Shown here: positions 1 to 8,800 of the stretch, piece after piece
How the letters are laid out: the number at the start of each line of letters is the position of its first letter
Position numbering within the stretch: position 1 is the first letter of the stretch
Assembly: GCF_001689125.2 (NCBI RefSeq)
Contig: NZ_CP015405.2
Location: 3,850,501-3,914,500, forward strand
DNA length: 64,000 nucleotides
Reading direction: 5' to 3'
DNA from: Blautia pseudococcoides
Lineage (GTDB): Bacteria > Bacillota > Clostridia > Lachnospirales > Lachnospiraceae
The notes under the pieces: model-generated
The model's database searches: none
Told to the model about the DNA's origin: nothing
The model's input: the letters and a program-made list of their open reading frames with translations, nothing else
Program-made: the position numbers and the translations under genes

Positions 1-1557
1 TGACAGACCGCCGGGGCCAAGTGCGGATAGACGTCTCTTATGGGTCAGCTCACCCAGAGGGTTGTTCTGATCCATGAACTGTGACAGCTGGGAGGACCCG
101 AAGAATTCCTTCACGGCTGCTGTAACCGGTTTGATATTGATCAGGGACTGGGGAGAAATACCCTCCATATCCTGTGTTGTCATTCTTTCACGAACCACTC
201 TCTCCAGTCTGGAAAGACCGATCCTGTACTGGTTCTGCAGCAGTTCACCTACTGCACGGATACGTCTGTTGCCCAGATGGTCGATATCGTCATCATTTCC
301 CAGACCGTATTCCAGATGCATGTTATAGTTAATGGAAGCAAGGATATCTTCTTTTGTGATATGCTTCGGAATCAGCTCGTGGATCTCACGATGGACTGCA
401 TCCTTGATATCTTCAATATCCTCATTTTCTTCCAGTATCTTAGCCAGGACAGGATAGTAGACCAGTTCGGTCACTCCCATCTCAGCCGGATCTGCGTCCA
501 CATAATTGGTGATATCCACCATCATGCTTGAAAGGACTTTGATGTTACGCTCTTCGCCCTGGATCCATACATAAGGAACTGCCGCATTCTGGATCTGATC
601 AGCCAGTTCTTTTGTTACAACTGTGCCGGCCTCCGCCATGATCTCACCTGTTGTGGTATCCACAACCTCCTCAGCCAGTATATGGCCTGCGATACGGTTT
701 CTCAGCAGCAGCTTTTTGTTGAATTTGTAACGGCCTACTTTTGCCAGGTCGTAACGTCTTGGGTCAAAGAACATACTGGTGATCAGGCTCTCTGCGCTCT
801 CCACAGCCAGCGGCTCACCCGGACGGATTTTTTTGTATAACTCCAGAAGACCTTCCTGATAACTCTCAGCAGTGTCTTTTGTAAAGCTGGCTAATATCTT
901 CGGTTCCTCACCGAATAACTCTATAATTTCTGCATTCGTGCCAATACCTAAGGCACGGATCAAAACTGTAATAGGGACTTTTCTGGTTCTGTCTACACGT
1001 ACATAGAATACGTCATTGGAGTCGGTCTCATATTCCAGCCAGGCACCCCTGTTCGGGATAACGGTACAGGAATAAAGGGTTTTGCCCAGTTTATCATGAG
1101 CGATAGAGTAATAAATCCCCGGAGAACGTACAAGCTGGCTGACAATAACTCGTTCAGCGCCGTTGATCACGAAGGTACCGGTTGCTGTCATTAACGGCAG
1201 ATCACCCATGAAGATTTCATGTTCACTGATTTCGTCATTCTCTCTGTTGTATAATTTTACCCTTACTTTCAAAGGAGCTGCAAAAGTAGCATCCCTCTCC
1301 TTGCATTCCTCGATGGAGTATTTTACCTCATCTTCACACAAAGTAAAGTCAACAAATTCCAAGCTTAATTTACCGCTGTAATCGGCGATTGGAGAGATAT
1401 CTTCAAAAACTTCTTTAAGACCTTCGTCCAGAAACCACTGGTAAGAGTCTTTCTGTACTTCAATGAGGTTCGGCATTTCCAGTACCTCTTTCTGGCGCTG
1501 GTAGGTCATTCTCATGCTCTTACCGGTTGTAATGGGACGGATTCTATTTTTCTCCAT
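1..1557 (-). CDS. rpoB: RNA polymerase beta subunit, N-terminal part (runs off the window)
   Basis: This is the N-terminal 519 codons of the beta subunit of the core RNA polymerase, which transcribes all genes. The frame is open from ATG at 1557 to the window edge and begins [20 protein letters not shown]. The edge falls inside the rifampicin region: [20 protein letters not shown] followed by [14 protein letters not shown]. The residues equivalent to E. coli D516, H526 and S531 are all wild type, so no resistance change is visible. A GGGGTGA ribosome binding site lies just upstream. It is separated from rplL by two regulator genes and has its own promoter at 1695-1723. Confidence 0.98.
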   Translation of the reverse strand, partial: MEKNRIRPITTGKSMRMTYQRQKEVLEMPNLIEVQKDSYQWFLDEGLKEVFEDISPIADYSGKLSLEFVDFTLCEDEVKYSIEECKERDATFAAPLKVRVKLYNRENDEISEHEIFMGDLPLMTATGTFVINGAERVIVSQLVRSPGIYYSIAHDKLGKTLYSCTVIPNRGAWLEYETDSNDVFYVRVDRTRKVPITVLIRALGIGTNAEIIELFGEEPKILASFTKDTAESYQEGLLELYKKIRPGEPLAVESAESLITSMFFDPRRYDLAKVGRYKFNKKLLLRNRIAGHILAEEVVDTTTGEIMAEAGTVVTKELADQIQNAAVPYVWIQGEERNIKVLSSMMVDITNYVDADPAEMGVTELVYYPVLAKILEENEDIEDIKDAVHREIHELIPKHITKEDILASINYNMHLEYGLGNDDDIDHLGNRRIRAVGELLQNQYRIGLSRLERVVRERMTTQDMEGISPQSLINIKPVTAAVKEFFGSSQLSQFMDQNNPLGELTHKRRLSALGPGGLS

Positions 1558-1694
1558 TGACGTTTCACCCCTTGTATGTTTTAATTTTATTATGCTTATA
1601 CCTGAGCCTCCCAAAGGAAGTTTCCCAATTACAAAGTTTAATTTCATTCATAAATAGAGAGACAGGCATAACTTGCCATAATAGTGCATTTCTC

Positions 1695-1723
1695 ACTATA
1701 ACACACCCTGTCAAGCGTGTCAA
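1695..1723 (-). promoter_or_regulatory. rpoB promoter
   Basis: On the minus strand TTGACA (1718-1723) and TATAGT (1695-1700) are spaced by exactly 17 bases, and TG sits one base before the -10 box (extended -10). Transcription would start near 1688 and give a leader of about 130 nt before rpoB. This fits the break of the usual rplL-rpoB continuity seen here. Confidence 0.85.
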
Positions 1724-1788
1724 CCATTTTTTGTTAAAATATTTTTGCGCTTTCTGGGCATACTGTCCCTGTGCTTTTCCCCTGTATT

Positions 1789-2400
1789 TCACAGCATTTC
1801 CTGCAGTTTCTCCACATTTTCCATATACATTTCCTGCCCCCGGATTCTGAAACACCCCTCTCTTTCCATCATTTTTAACTCCTGATTCAGAGAAGACCGG
1901 CTCACATGGAGCATATTTGCCAGAATGGACCGGGACAGAGGCATGTGCACGGTCTCCCCGGGAACAATGTCATTCATTCCCACGATCCAGTAAGCGATGC
2001 GCTCCCGGATGGTCTGATAATTCAGACAGTTAAGGTAAAGCTGGTCCTTCAGCCCACGCCGGGATATATAGAGCAGAAGAGAATACATCAGCAGACTGTC
2101 CCGTTCCAGCATTTCTCCCAAAACCTCAACCTGAACCCAGGCAACTGTGGATTTCCTGGCAGCCACCAGGGTATAGGTATAATATTTTTTTCCGGAGAAA
2201 TAGAGCAGTTCCGGAAAGATATCATTTTTTTCAAAATATGCATGACACAATTCATCCCCATTGACGGTCTGGTCCACTGCCTTCAGAATGCCGTCCAGCA
2301 CGATCCCAAAATGATCGATCTTACTCCCCTGGGGACAGATAAGCTCTGACCTCCGGTATGTTTTGCAGTTCATATGCGGCTTGTAAATGCAGCTGCCCAT
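1789..2400 (-). CDS. Crp/Fnr family transcriptional regulator
   Basis: About 203 residues: an N-terminal cyclic-nucleotide-binding-like beta-roll (IDHFGIVLDGILKAVDQ, ELLYFSGKKYYTYTLVAARK) followed by a C-terminal winged helix containing LSRSILANMLHVSRSSLNQE, the recognition-helix pattern of the family. The frame stays open further upstream, but that stretch crosses a terminator (2491-2542), so a start near the ATG at 2400 or slightly before it is preferred. An in-frame stretch just before that ATG contains CPVPFADLC, so a longer cysteine-bearing N terminus is possible. The ligand is unknown. It lies between rplL and rpoB in the same direction, with its own transcript likely. Confidence 0.8.
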   Translation of the reverse strand: MGSCIYKPHMNCKTYRRSELICPQGSKIDHFGIVLDGILKAVDQTVNGDELCHAYFEKNDIFPELLYFSGKKYYTYTLVAARKSTVAWVQVEVLGEMLERDSLLMYSLLLYISRRGLKDQLYLNCLNYQTIRERIAYWIVGMNDIVPGETVHMPLSRSILANMLHVSRSSLNQELKMMEREGCFRIRGQEMYMENVEKLQEML

Positions 2401-2490
2401 ACAGAGGTCCGCAAAGGGAACCGGACAGCTTTTTTCGGTTCCACAAAAAACTTGTGCATATAAATCCCTCCCAACCTTTAACTTTAAATC

Positions 2491-2542
2491 AAAAAAGAGA
2501 AACGCAAAGAGGGGCTGCCTAAAACAGCTCCTCATTGCGTTC
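2491..2542 (-). terminator. Rho-independent terminator after the HTH gene
   Basis: On the minus strand AACGCAATGAGGAGCTG pairs with CAGCCCCTCTTTGCGTT across a 7-nt loop and is followed by TCTCTTTTTT. It ends the HTH-gene transcript and separates it from the Crp-like gene. Confidence 0.85.
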
Positions 2543-2683
2543 CTTCTATATTGACAAAAGACCCATAGCATCAGGTTCTTTTCCCCTGGCACCATCGGTC
2601 TTTTATTTAACAAGTCTTCCTCCCTTACGGAGGGAATCCTAACTGTATCCTGCATATTCATGATGAGATCATACATATTTCAA

Positions 2684-3190
2684 TTATCTGTGTTGGAAAA
2701 TTCTTTTTTTAAACGATTTAATTTTAGAAATATATTTGCTTGTATAAATCACTGCTATAATAAGCATTCCAAAAGATATACCGGCACAGAGCGACGCAAT
2801 ATTTTCCGTGACTCCACTGTCGGCCAGACCCATTCCCTCCAGAATTATAAAACCCATAAAACACAATACGCCAATCCAAGAGAAAATATGCAGTTTTTTC
2901 ATCAGCCTCATTTTCTCATCACTGCTATAATCCGCAACCTTCAATACGGTTTCCTCTAAATCTTTATTCATCTTCTCACTCTTCCTTTCTCCATCAAGTA
3001 ATTCCCTGAGATCCACATCATAATAATCTGCCATTTCAACAAGGATATCCAAATCGGGCATATTGTTCCCTGTCTCCCATCGCGAAACAGTTCTTCCGGT
3101 CACATTAAAATGTTCCGCTAACTGCTCCTGGGTAAGCCCTTTTTCTTTGCGGAGCATTTTGAAAAAACCCCCTATCTTTTTCTGGTCCAA
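2684..3190 (-). CDS. HTH (XRE-type) regulator with C-terminal membrane segments
   Basis: 168 residues from a TTG start at 3190, chosen because AAAGGAGG lies nine bases upstream; no good ATG start exists. Residues 1-65 form a Cro/CI-type helix-turn-helix (KGLTQEQLAEHFNVTGRTVS, then RWETGNNMPDLDILVEMADY). The C-terminal half carries two hydrophobic helices (IFSWIGVLCFMGFIILEGMG and IASLCAGISFGMLIIAVIYT), so the protein is probably membrane-tethered. Such HTH-plus-TM proteins are common in Lachnospiraceae, usually with unknown signals. It lies between the terminators of rplL and its own, so it is a single-gene transcript. Confidence 0.85.
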   Translation of the reverse strand: MDQKKIGGFFKMLRKEKGLTQEQLAEHFNVTGRTVSRWETGNNMPDLDILVEMADYYDVDLRELLDGERKSEKMNKDLEETVLKVADYSSDEKMRLMKKLHIFSWIGVLCFMGFIILEGMGLADSGVTENIASLCAGISFGMLIIAVIYTSKYISKIKSFKKRIFQHR

Positions 3191-3341
3191 TTCCTTGTTC
3201 CTCCTTTCAACGTTAGTATAGTCCGGGAACGCCGCATATAACACGACACTGAGTGAGAAATACCGTATTTTACTACCGGACATACCGTGTCTGGTCCTAA
3301 AAGGGGTGTCCCCTTGCGCTGCCAAGACACAGCCGGTACAT

Positions 3342-3383
3342 AAAAAACCCCGGGACTGCCTGAAAAACAGACAGTTCCGGGGT
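3342..3383 (-). terminator. Terminator of the rplJ-rplL operon
   Basis: On the minus strand AACCCCGGAACTGTCTG pairs with CAGGCAGTCCCGGGGTT, followed directly by a T run. It closes rplJL 16 bases after the rplL stop, which explains why rpoB needs its own promoter. Confidence 0.92.
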
Positions 3384-3398
3384 TCTATATAAGCGAAA

Positions 3399-3773
3399 TT
3401 ATTTAAGTGTAACTTTAGCGCCTTCGCCTTCAAGTTTTGTTTTGATTTCCTCAGCCTCAGCTTTGGAAGCAGCCTCTTTAAGGACTTTCGGAGCACCGTC
3501 AACAACTTCTTTAGCTTCTTTTAAGCCTAAGCCGGTAACCTCACGAACAACTTTGATAACTTTAACTTTGTTAGGACCAACCTCTGTCAGTTCTACATCA
3601 AACTCATCTTTCTCTTCTGCTGCTGCTGCACCATCACCTGCTGCTGCAACTACAACGCCTGCTGCTGCGGATACACCGAACTCTTCTTCGCAAGCTTTTA
3701 CTAATTCATTTAATTCTAATACAGATAACTCTTTGATCGCTTCAATAAATTCAGCTGTTGTTAATTTTGCCAT
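3399..3773 (-). CDS. rplL: 50S ribosomal protein L7/L12
   Basis: 124 residues, the usual length. The N-terminal dimerisation domain ([20 protein letters not shown]) is followed by an alanine-rich hinge ([15 protein letters not shown]) and the C-terminal factor-binding domain ([20 protein letters not shown]). L7/L12 forms the flexible stalk that recruits translation GTPases, anchored through L10. It follows rplJ by 70 bases and is followed at once by a strong terminator. Confidence 0.99.
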   Translation of the reverse strand: MAKLTTAEFIEAIKELSVLELNELVKACEEEFGVSAAAGVVVAAAGDGAAAAEEKDEFDVELTEVGPNKVKVIKVVREVTGLGLKEAKEVVDGAPKVLKEAASKAEAEEIKTKLEGEGAKVTLK

Positions 3774-3843
3774 TTTTATTTACCTCCGATTTTTTAATTT
3801 ATTTTCTTTTTGATTGTACATCTGACTTTGTCAGTGTATTGGC

Positions 3844-4344
3844 TTACTCTGCTGCTGCACCGCTCTGCTGTTCAGCAATCTGGTTAAGCACACGAGCAAA
3901 GTTTGTGATAGGAGACTGGATACTTCCAAGCAGTTTTCCAAGCAGTTCTTCTCTAGAAGGAACTTTGGAAAGTGCCTCGATTCCTGCCTTGTCGTAGTAA
4001 GCGTCTTCCACAACACCTGCTACTAATTCCAGAGTCGGAACTTCCTTTGCATATTTTGCAAGGATTCTTGCCGGAGCAGTTGCATCTTCCATACATACTG
4101 CCAAAGCGTTTGTTCCCTCTAAATGCTGACATAACTCTTCACAAGAAGTTCCTTTGAAAGCAAAGTTCATCATTGTGTTTTTGTATACTTTGTAAGTAAC
4201 ACCAGCTCCTCTTAATTCCTTACGCATTTTTGTATCCTGCTCAACAGTGATACCTTTGTAGCTTACTAACACTACGGATGCGGCATCTTTAATACTGTTG
4301 GCAATCTCTTCTACGATTGGTTTTTTGAGTTCTACTTTTGCCAT
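3844..4344 (-). CDS. rplJ: 50S ribosomal protein L10
   Basis: 166 residues beginning MAKVELKKPIVEEIANSIKD, typical of Firmicutes L10. It anchors L7/L12 dimers at the stalk base; the C-terminal helix (LGSIQSPITNFARVLNQIAE) is the L12-binding part. It is first in a two-gene operon with rplL and is preceded by the L10 leader RNA, through which the L10-L12 complex represses its own synthesis. GGAGGTG lies just before the ATG. Confidence 0.99.
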   Translation of the reverse strand: MAKVELKKPIVEEIANSIKDAASVVLVSYKGITVEQDTKMRKELRGAGVTYKVYKNTMMNFAFKGTSCEELCQHLEGTNALAVCMEDATAPARILAKYAKEVPTLELVAGVVEDAYYDKAGIEALSKVPSREELLGKLLGSIQSPITNFARVLNQIAEQQSGAAAE

Positions 4345-4546
4345 GAATTAGTGCACCTCCTTATTTTTTTAGGCTGCGCTGCACATATATCGAAAGGTAC
4401 TTCAATAATTAGTACGAAAAAAACCTCTCTGCATAGACAGAGAGGCTTCATCAATCCTAATAATTGCAAGAATGAATCTTTCCTCGGCAGGCGTTTTATC
4501 CTTATGCCTAACGGCACCTGCTGTCTTCGGCAGCTATTCCTGTATT
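4345..4546 (-). ncRNA. L10 ribosomal protein leader RNA
   Basis: The transcribed leader before rplJ contains the family hallmark GCTGCCGAAGACAGCAGGTG, then GGCATAAGGATAAAACGCCT with GCCGAGGAAAG, and next a hairpin with a T run (4417-4446). This matches the known Firmicutes L10 leader, in which L10(L12)4 binding stabilises the kink-turn region and promotes early termination. Recognition is by sequence memory, not by a covariance search. Confidence 0.92.
4417..4446 (-). terminator. Attenuator in the L10 leader
   Basis: On the minus strand GCCTCTCTGTC-TAT-GCAGAGAGG is followed by TTTTTTTC. It lies between promoter and rplJ inside the leader, so it is a regulated intrinsic terminator. Confidence 0.9.
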
Positions 4547-4575
4547 AAAATATCATGCGGGACAAGTATTGTCAA
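4547..4575 (-). promoter_or_regulatory. rplJL promoter
   Basis: Minus-strand TTGACA (4570-4575) and TATTTT (4547-4552) are 17 bases apart. The predicted start is at the beginning of the L10 leader, giving about 195 nt of leader RNA. Confidence 0.85.
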
Positions 4576-4605
4576 GCTTTTTCTTCAAAAAACTTGATCA
4601 AAATA

Positions 4606-4794
4606 TTATCTATCTTTGTATCCACTGTACTGCGCGCCTTTTACCGGGGTCAGACCCGGGGCCACGGAAAGCTGGTAATCCCGGCTTCCGTTTTCTGTAA
4701 ATGCTGCCAGTTCCATTCCCTTGATCTGGTTTTCCAGAACTCCCATTTTGGGTTCCCCGTCGTACTGCCCTTCCGGGATACTTCCATAATCTCG
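4606..4794 (-). pseudogene. In-frame coding-like tail after the foldase stop codon
   Basis: Directly after the TGA of the foldase gene (4795-4797) the same frame stays open for 62 codons to TAA at 4606. The translation looks like real protein (RDYGSIPEGQYDGEPKMGVL, and later DYQLSVAPGLTPVKGAQYSG) rather than random sequence. It may be the end of a longer ancestral foldase cut off by a nonsense mutation, or the remnant of another gene. No ribosome binding site supports separate translation. I do not recognise a family. Confidence 0.4.
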
Positions 4795-5820
4795 TCACTG
4801 TAAAAGAATCTCTTTTGCCGCTTCTTCCAGCTTCCTGCTTTTTTCTTTTACTTTCGCTTTTTTTACCTGCTCCTGAATTGCCTGCTCCGCTCTCTCTGTC
4901 TGGACCCGGCTTTTCAGGATTCCCTCTGCCTGCTCAAAAGGCAGGACTCCGTTTTCCACTCTTTCCAGACATTTCATAATGAGAATATTTCCGCCTGCTG
5001 TGAAGGGTTCGCTTATTTCGCCCTTCTGCATGGATGACGCCAGTATCCAGCGCATACTGTAGACACCGCTTTTTCCCTCCTGGGTATCAAGCGTATTCAT
5101 CTCCAGCTCATAAAAGTTGATTTCGGGATGATCTGCCTCAAGCTTTTCCCGGCTGTTTTCTGCTTTTATGGCTTCTGCTGCCTCCTGAAGTTCTGCTGCG
5201 TTCTCAACTTTTGTTTCCGCCACAAACATTTTCACCCCTGTATCATAGCCATACTCATTCTGACGTTCACGGTAAGCTGTTTGCAGCTCCTCCCGGGAAA
5301 GTGTCTGTTCTTTTTTCAGCTTCTCCATTAATTCAGCTTCCAGTTCAGAGTATGCATACTGGTAATAGGACTCTTCCGTGTAGGAGGACAAGCCATAAGC
5401 CACCCCACCGGATGTCCCCTTCTTTAAACGCGAGGCATTCTCTTCCTCCATGGCGGATTTCATGGCACTGTAGTCCATATCTGCCTGTATCCCATTTTCC
5501 TTTGCCATGGATGAAAGCGTCTTCTTATATATCAGGTCTTCCTTTGCCAGGTTCATGATGACCGACAGCGGTGTCCCCCCATCCACCTCTGTTGTCCAAA
5601 AATCTTTCCTGTTTGCCTCGTCTGTGGAATAGCCGCTTTTTACCTGTGCCTGGAACCGCTTTATCTCTGACTGGTACTCCTCTTTTGCCACGTCCTGTCC
5701 GTTTATCTCCATCACAGTGCGCAGTTCTTCCGGTTTTTGAAATCTGATATAAAAAACCAGCCCGCCCAGGAGCAAAAGGACTATGACAAAAACAGCGTCA
5801 ACAATATATTTTTTCCGCAT
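4795..5820 (-). CDS. Membrane-anchored SurA/PrsA-like peptidylprolyl isomerase (foldase)
   Basis: 341 residues. A single N-terminal membrane anchor (FVIVLLLLGGLVFYIRF, residues about 11-27) is followed by a SurA-N-like helical region (EINGQDVAKEEYQSEIKRFQ) and a parvulin-like segment around residues 190-310 (GVYSMRWILASSMQKGEISE and EPFTAGGNILIMKCLERVEN). The family assists folding of exported proteins outside the membrane. It lies directly downstream of the huge exported beta-helix protein gene, so that product is a natural client, although a terminator separates them. The coding-like frame after its stop suggests it may be truncated. Confidence 0.75.
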   Translation of the reverse strand: MRKKYIVDAVFVIVLLLLGGLVFYIRFQKPEELRTVMEINGQDVAKEEYQSEIKRFQAQVKSGYSTDEANRKDFWTTEVDGGTPLSVIMNLAKEDLIYKKTLSSMAKENGIQADMDYSAMKSAMEEENASRLKKGTSGGVAYGLSSYTEESYYQYAYSELEAELMEKLKKEQTLSREELQTAYRERQNEYGYDTGVKMFVAETKVENAAELQEAAEAIKAENSREKLEADHPEINFYELEMNTLDTQEGKSGVYSMRWILASSMQKGEISEPFTAGGNILIMKCLERVENGVLPFEQAEGILKSRVQTERAEQAIQEQVKKAKVKEKSRKLEEAAKEILLQ

Positions 5821-5830
5821 TGGTCACTCC

Positions 5831-5861
5831 TAAAAATGGGGGCTGCCAAGAACAGCCCCCA
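5831..5861 (-). terminator. Terminator of the beta-helix protein gene
   Basis: Minus-strand TGGGGGCTG-TTCTTGG-CAGCCCCCA followed by TTTTTA, just after the stop of the large gene and before the foldase start. Confidence 0.88.
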
Positions 5862-5871
5862 TACTTCCCAC

Positions 5872-8800
5872 TTACTTTTGGTATTTACGTTTCTTTCCTA
5901 AAATTACTGCTGTACCTCCTGATAATACCAGAAGCCCTGCTAAAAGCGCAAGCGGAGATTCATCACCTGTCTTAGCACTCTTGGTTGTCTTAGTTCCTGA
6001 CGTGGAAGATGGCTTTTTCTTTGTAGTGCTTGGAGTACCTGTCTTTTTCTTCAGGTTTTTAATTGCTTTTTCCAGGTTTTCTTTTGCTTTATCCACTTCA
6101 GACTGCGCTGCTTTGTCGTCTTCTAATACTGATGCTGCCGTTTCCAGTGCTTTTCGGAACGTTTTCCAGGTGGCATCTGTATAACTTCCCTGCTTGTCAT
6201 CTTTATGTTTGTCATAAAGTTTTTGCAGAGAACTCTTGTCCGCCCCTTTCTCCTTCAGTCCTGATAATGCTGCACTTAAGTCGGACGCCGCTTTGTTGAT
6301 CTCCTCCTGGGTGGCCGAGTCATCGTTCAATGTTGTCTCCGCGTTTTTCAGGGCATCAGTAAAGGTCTTCCAGGTTTTGTCTGTATAGTTGTTCTGTTTG
6401 TGATTTTTGTGGGCATTGTATAATTTTTCCAGATCGCTTTTGTCTGTTTCAGACTTAGGATTCTCTTTCAGAGCGGCAATGGATGCTTCCAGCTTCTCCT
6501 TTGCCTTGTCTACCTTTTTCTGGTCCGCAGTATCATCTTTCAGAACAGTATCGGCATTCTTTAACGCATCCTGGAAATCTTTCCAGGTCTTGTCCGTAAA
6601 ATTTCCCTGCTTGTCATCTTTATGGGCGTTAAACAGTTTCTCCAGAGCGGCCTTATCTGCCTTCCCTTCTGTTTTCTCCTCCAGTGCTGCAATTGCATCT
6701 TCAAGCAGTTTCTTTGCCTGTTCTATTTTGTCCTGGTCCGCAGTTTCATCTCCGAGAACCGTCTCTGCATTCTTTAAAGCATTCTGGAAATTTTCCCAGG
6801 TCTCATCTGTGAAGTTCCCCTGCACGTGGTCTTTATACAGATCATAAAGGTCCTGCAGGCCTTTTTTATCCACCACCGGTTTCTCGCTCTTCTTTGTCAG
6901 AGCTTCATAGGCGTTTTTCAATGTTTCCGCTGCTTTGTCAAGCGTATCCTGCGTCGCGTCCGCATTCACCTTCTCAAGCCTGGCTGCAAGTTCAGCTTCC
7001 CGGTATGTGTTCCAGGACTCTTCTGTATAGTAGGATTCCTCCTCCTTCGGAACGAGAGCCAAAGCTTCATCCAGTGCAGAAGTGTCCAAATTCTCTTTGG
7101 TCACGGTATATCTCTCGTACAGTTTTACATCATCCATCTGTACCGTTGCCAAGTCACTGTTAATGCTGATACTGATCTTGTCGTAACCCTTGGTAGTGAA
7201 TGCAAAGCTTGCTTTCCTCCACTCTCCTGCTTTTGTGAGGGACTCCGGATGGGCATTGCCGAGCTTAATGTCGCCGGAACCGGTCACACTGTTATGGTGT
7301 TTTGCTTCAATGGCAACCTTGCCGGTGTCTGATGCGCTGCATTTGATCCATGCTTCCAGAATATATTCCGTGTTCGGTGTTACGGGTATGCCGCCCAGTT
7401 CTGAGTATGCAGTATTTCCGGCATATTTTTGGTCAACTTTCAGGCTGTGGTCACCGCTGTGGGCATCCCCTTCTACAACAGATATGGTACTCTGCCAATC
7501 TCCCCAGTCTCCTACGTCCCCGGACTCGAAATCCCCATTACTTTTTTCCGGATTATAAGATTCCAGAATATTGTCTGCCGTCTCAGCATCGTTCTCTTTA
7601 ATGTCATCCTTCTTGATCAATGCCTGTATTGCCTGCTCCAGGTTCCTGGCATAACTGTCGATCATCTCCTGTGTGGCAAGCGGCCGGTTCATGGCTGTTT
7701 TTGCTGCTGCCAGTGCCTTCTGCATCTCCGCAAATGTGGCAGCATCGTATACATTTTCACTATATGCCTCTGCCATGGCTGTCAGAGCTTCCAGATAGGT
7801 TCTGTCCACCTCCGGCCTCTCTGCTGTACTCTTGCCCTGGTACTCAAAAGCCCCCATATCTACCAGCCCCTGGCTCTCCCCATCTGTGTACGGAGCAGGA
7901 TTTCCGGCATAGTCTTTATTTTCTATGGTGATCTGTGTAGCAACCAGTTCATTTTCCACCGCTTTCAGGGATTCCTGGGGCGGGTCCATGTGATCACTGC
8001 CTGCATCAATACAGGGTGATGTTGATCTCAGTTTAAATCCTTCGGCGCTTCCCAGCGTCACAGTTCCGTGAGCAAAGCTTCCGTCCGTATAGTTTTCTGG
8101 ATTTTCAAACTGCGGGTCAGCAATGATAACGCCTGCGTCCTCATCCTTTGGGTACACATCCGCGATGGTACCGTAAATACAGTTATTGCTGTAATTTACT
8201 CCTTCATTATTCACAAAGGTATCACTGTTTCCGCAGATAATATTGTTGTAAATATCTGTACCGCTGGAAGGCGCGGTTCCCCAGGTTGCCTGTTCCACAG
8301 CATTAACCTTATAATCGTGATCCCAGTAAATGGTGTTGTTGTAAACCTGATTGCCAATACTGCCCCTCTCACCGATACGCATAATGCGCGCGCCGTCAAA
8401 CAGGCCGTCATTGACGCTGACATTGTATCTGGCAACCGCATTTACCGTATAATAAGGTCCCGGGCAGGCCATCCAGAATCCGCCCTTGTTGTCATGGCTG
8501 TAATTATACTGGTACATTACGTTCTGGTTGCCGTAATCAAAGTCAAAAGCCATACCATCCTGATAACTCTCTGTGTGGGCCGCTTCATTATACTGCATGG
8601 TCACATTGTTGCAGTCCCACATCCAGATTGCCGCATGGGCGGGATTTCTGCTATAGTCCCAGTCCTCACTGGCACTTTTCACCACAAGGTTTTTCTCTGC
8701 GATACCGCCGTCTGCGTTGATAAGCACAATACCGTCGCCGGCCACATCATAGACATAGTTTTCTGCCACATATACATTTGGCCATCCAACCCATTTTCCT

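Noticed and set aside
3301..3315. Small palindrome AAGGGG-TGT-CCCCTT as operator
   Set aside because: Short, not near a clear promoter, and easily due to chance in this GC-rich spacer.
4610..4798. 62-residue frame after the foldase gene in another frame (GTG start)
   Set aside because: It has no ribosome binding site and a composition (many R, G, P) typical of an off-frame shadow; the in-frame continuation looks more like protein.
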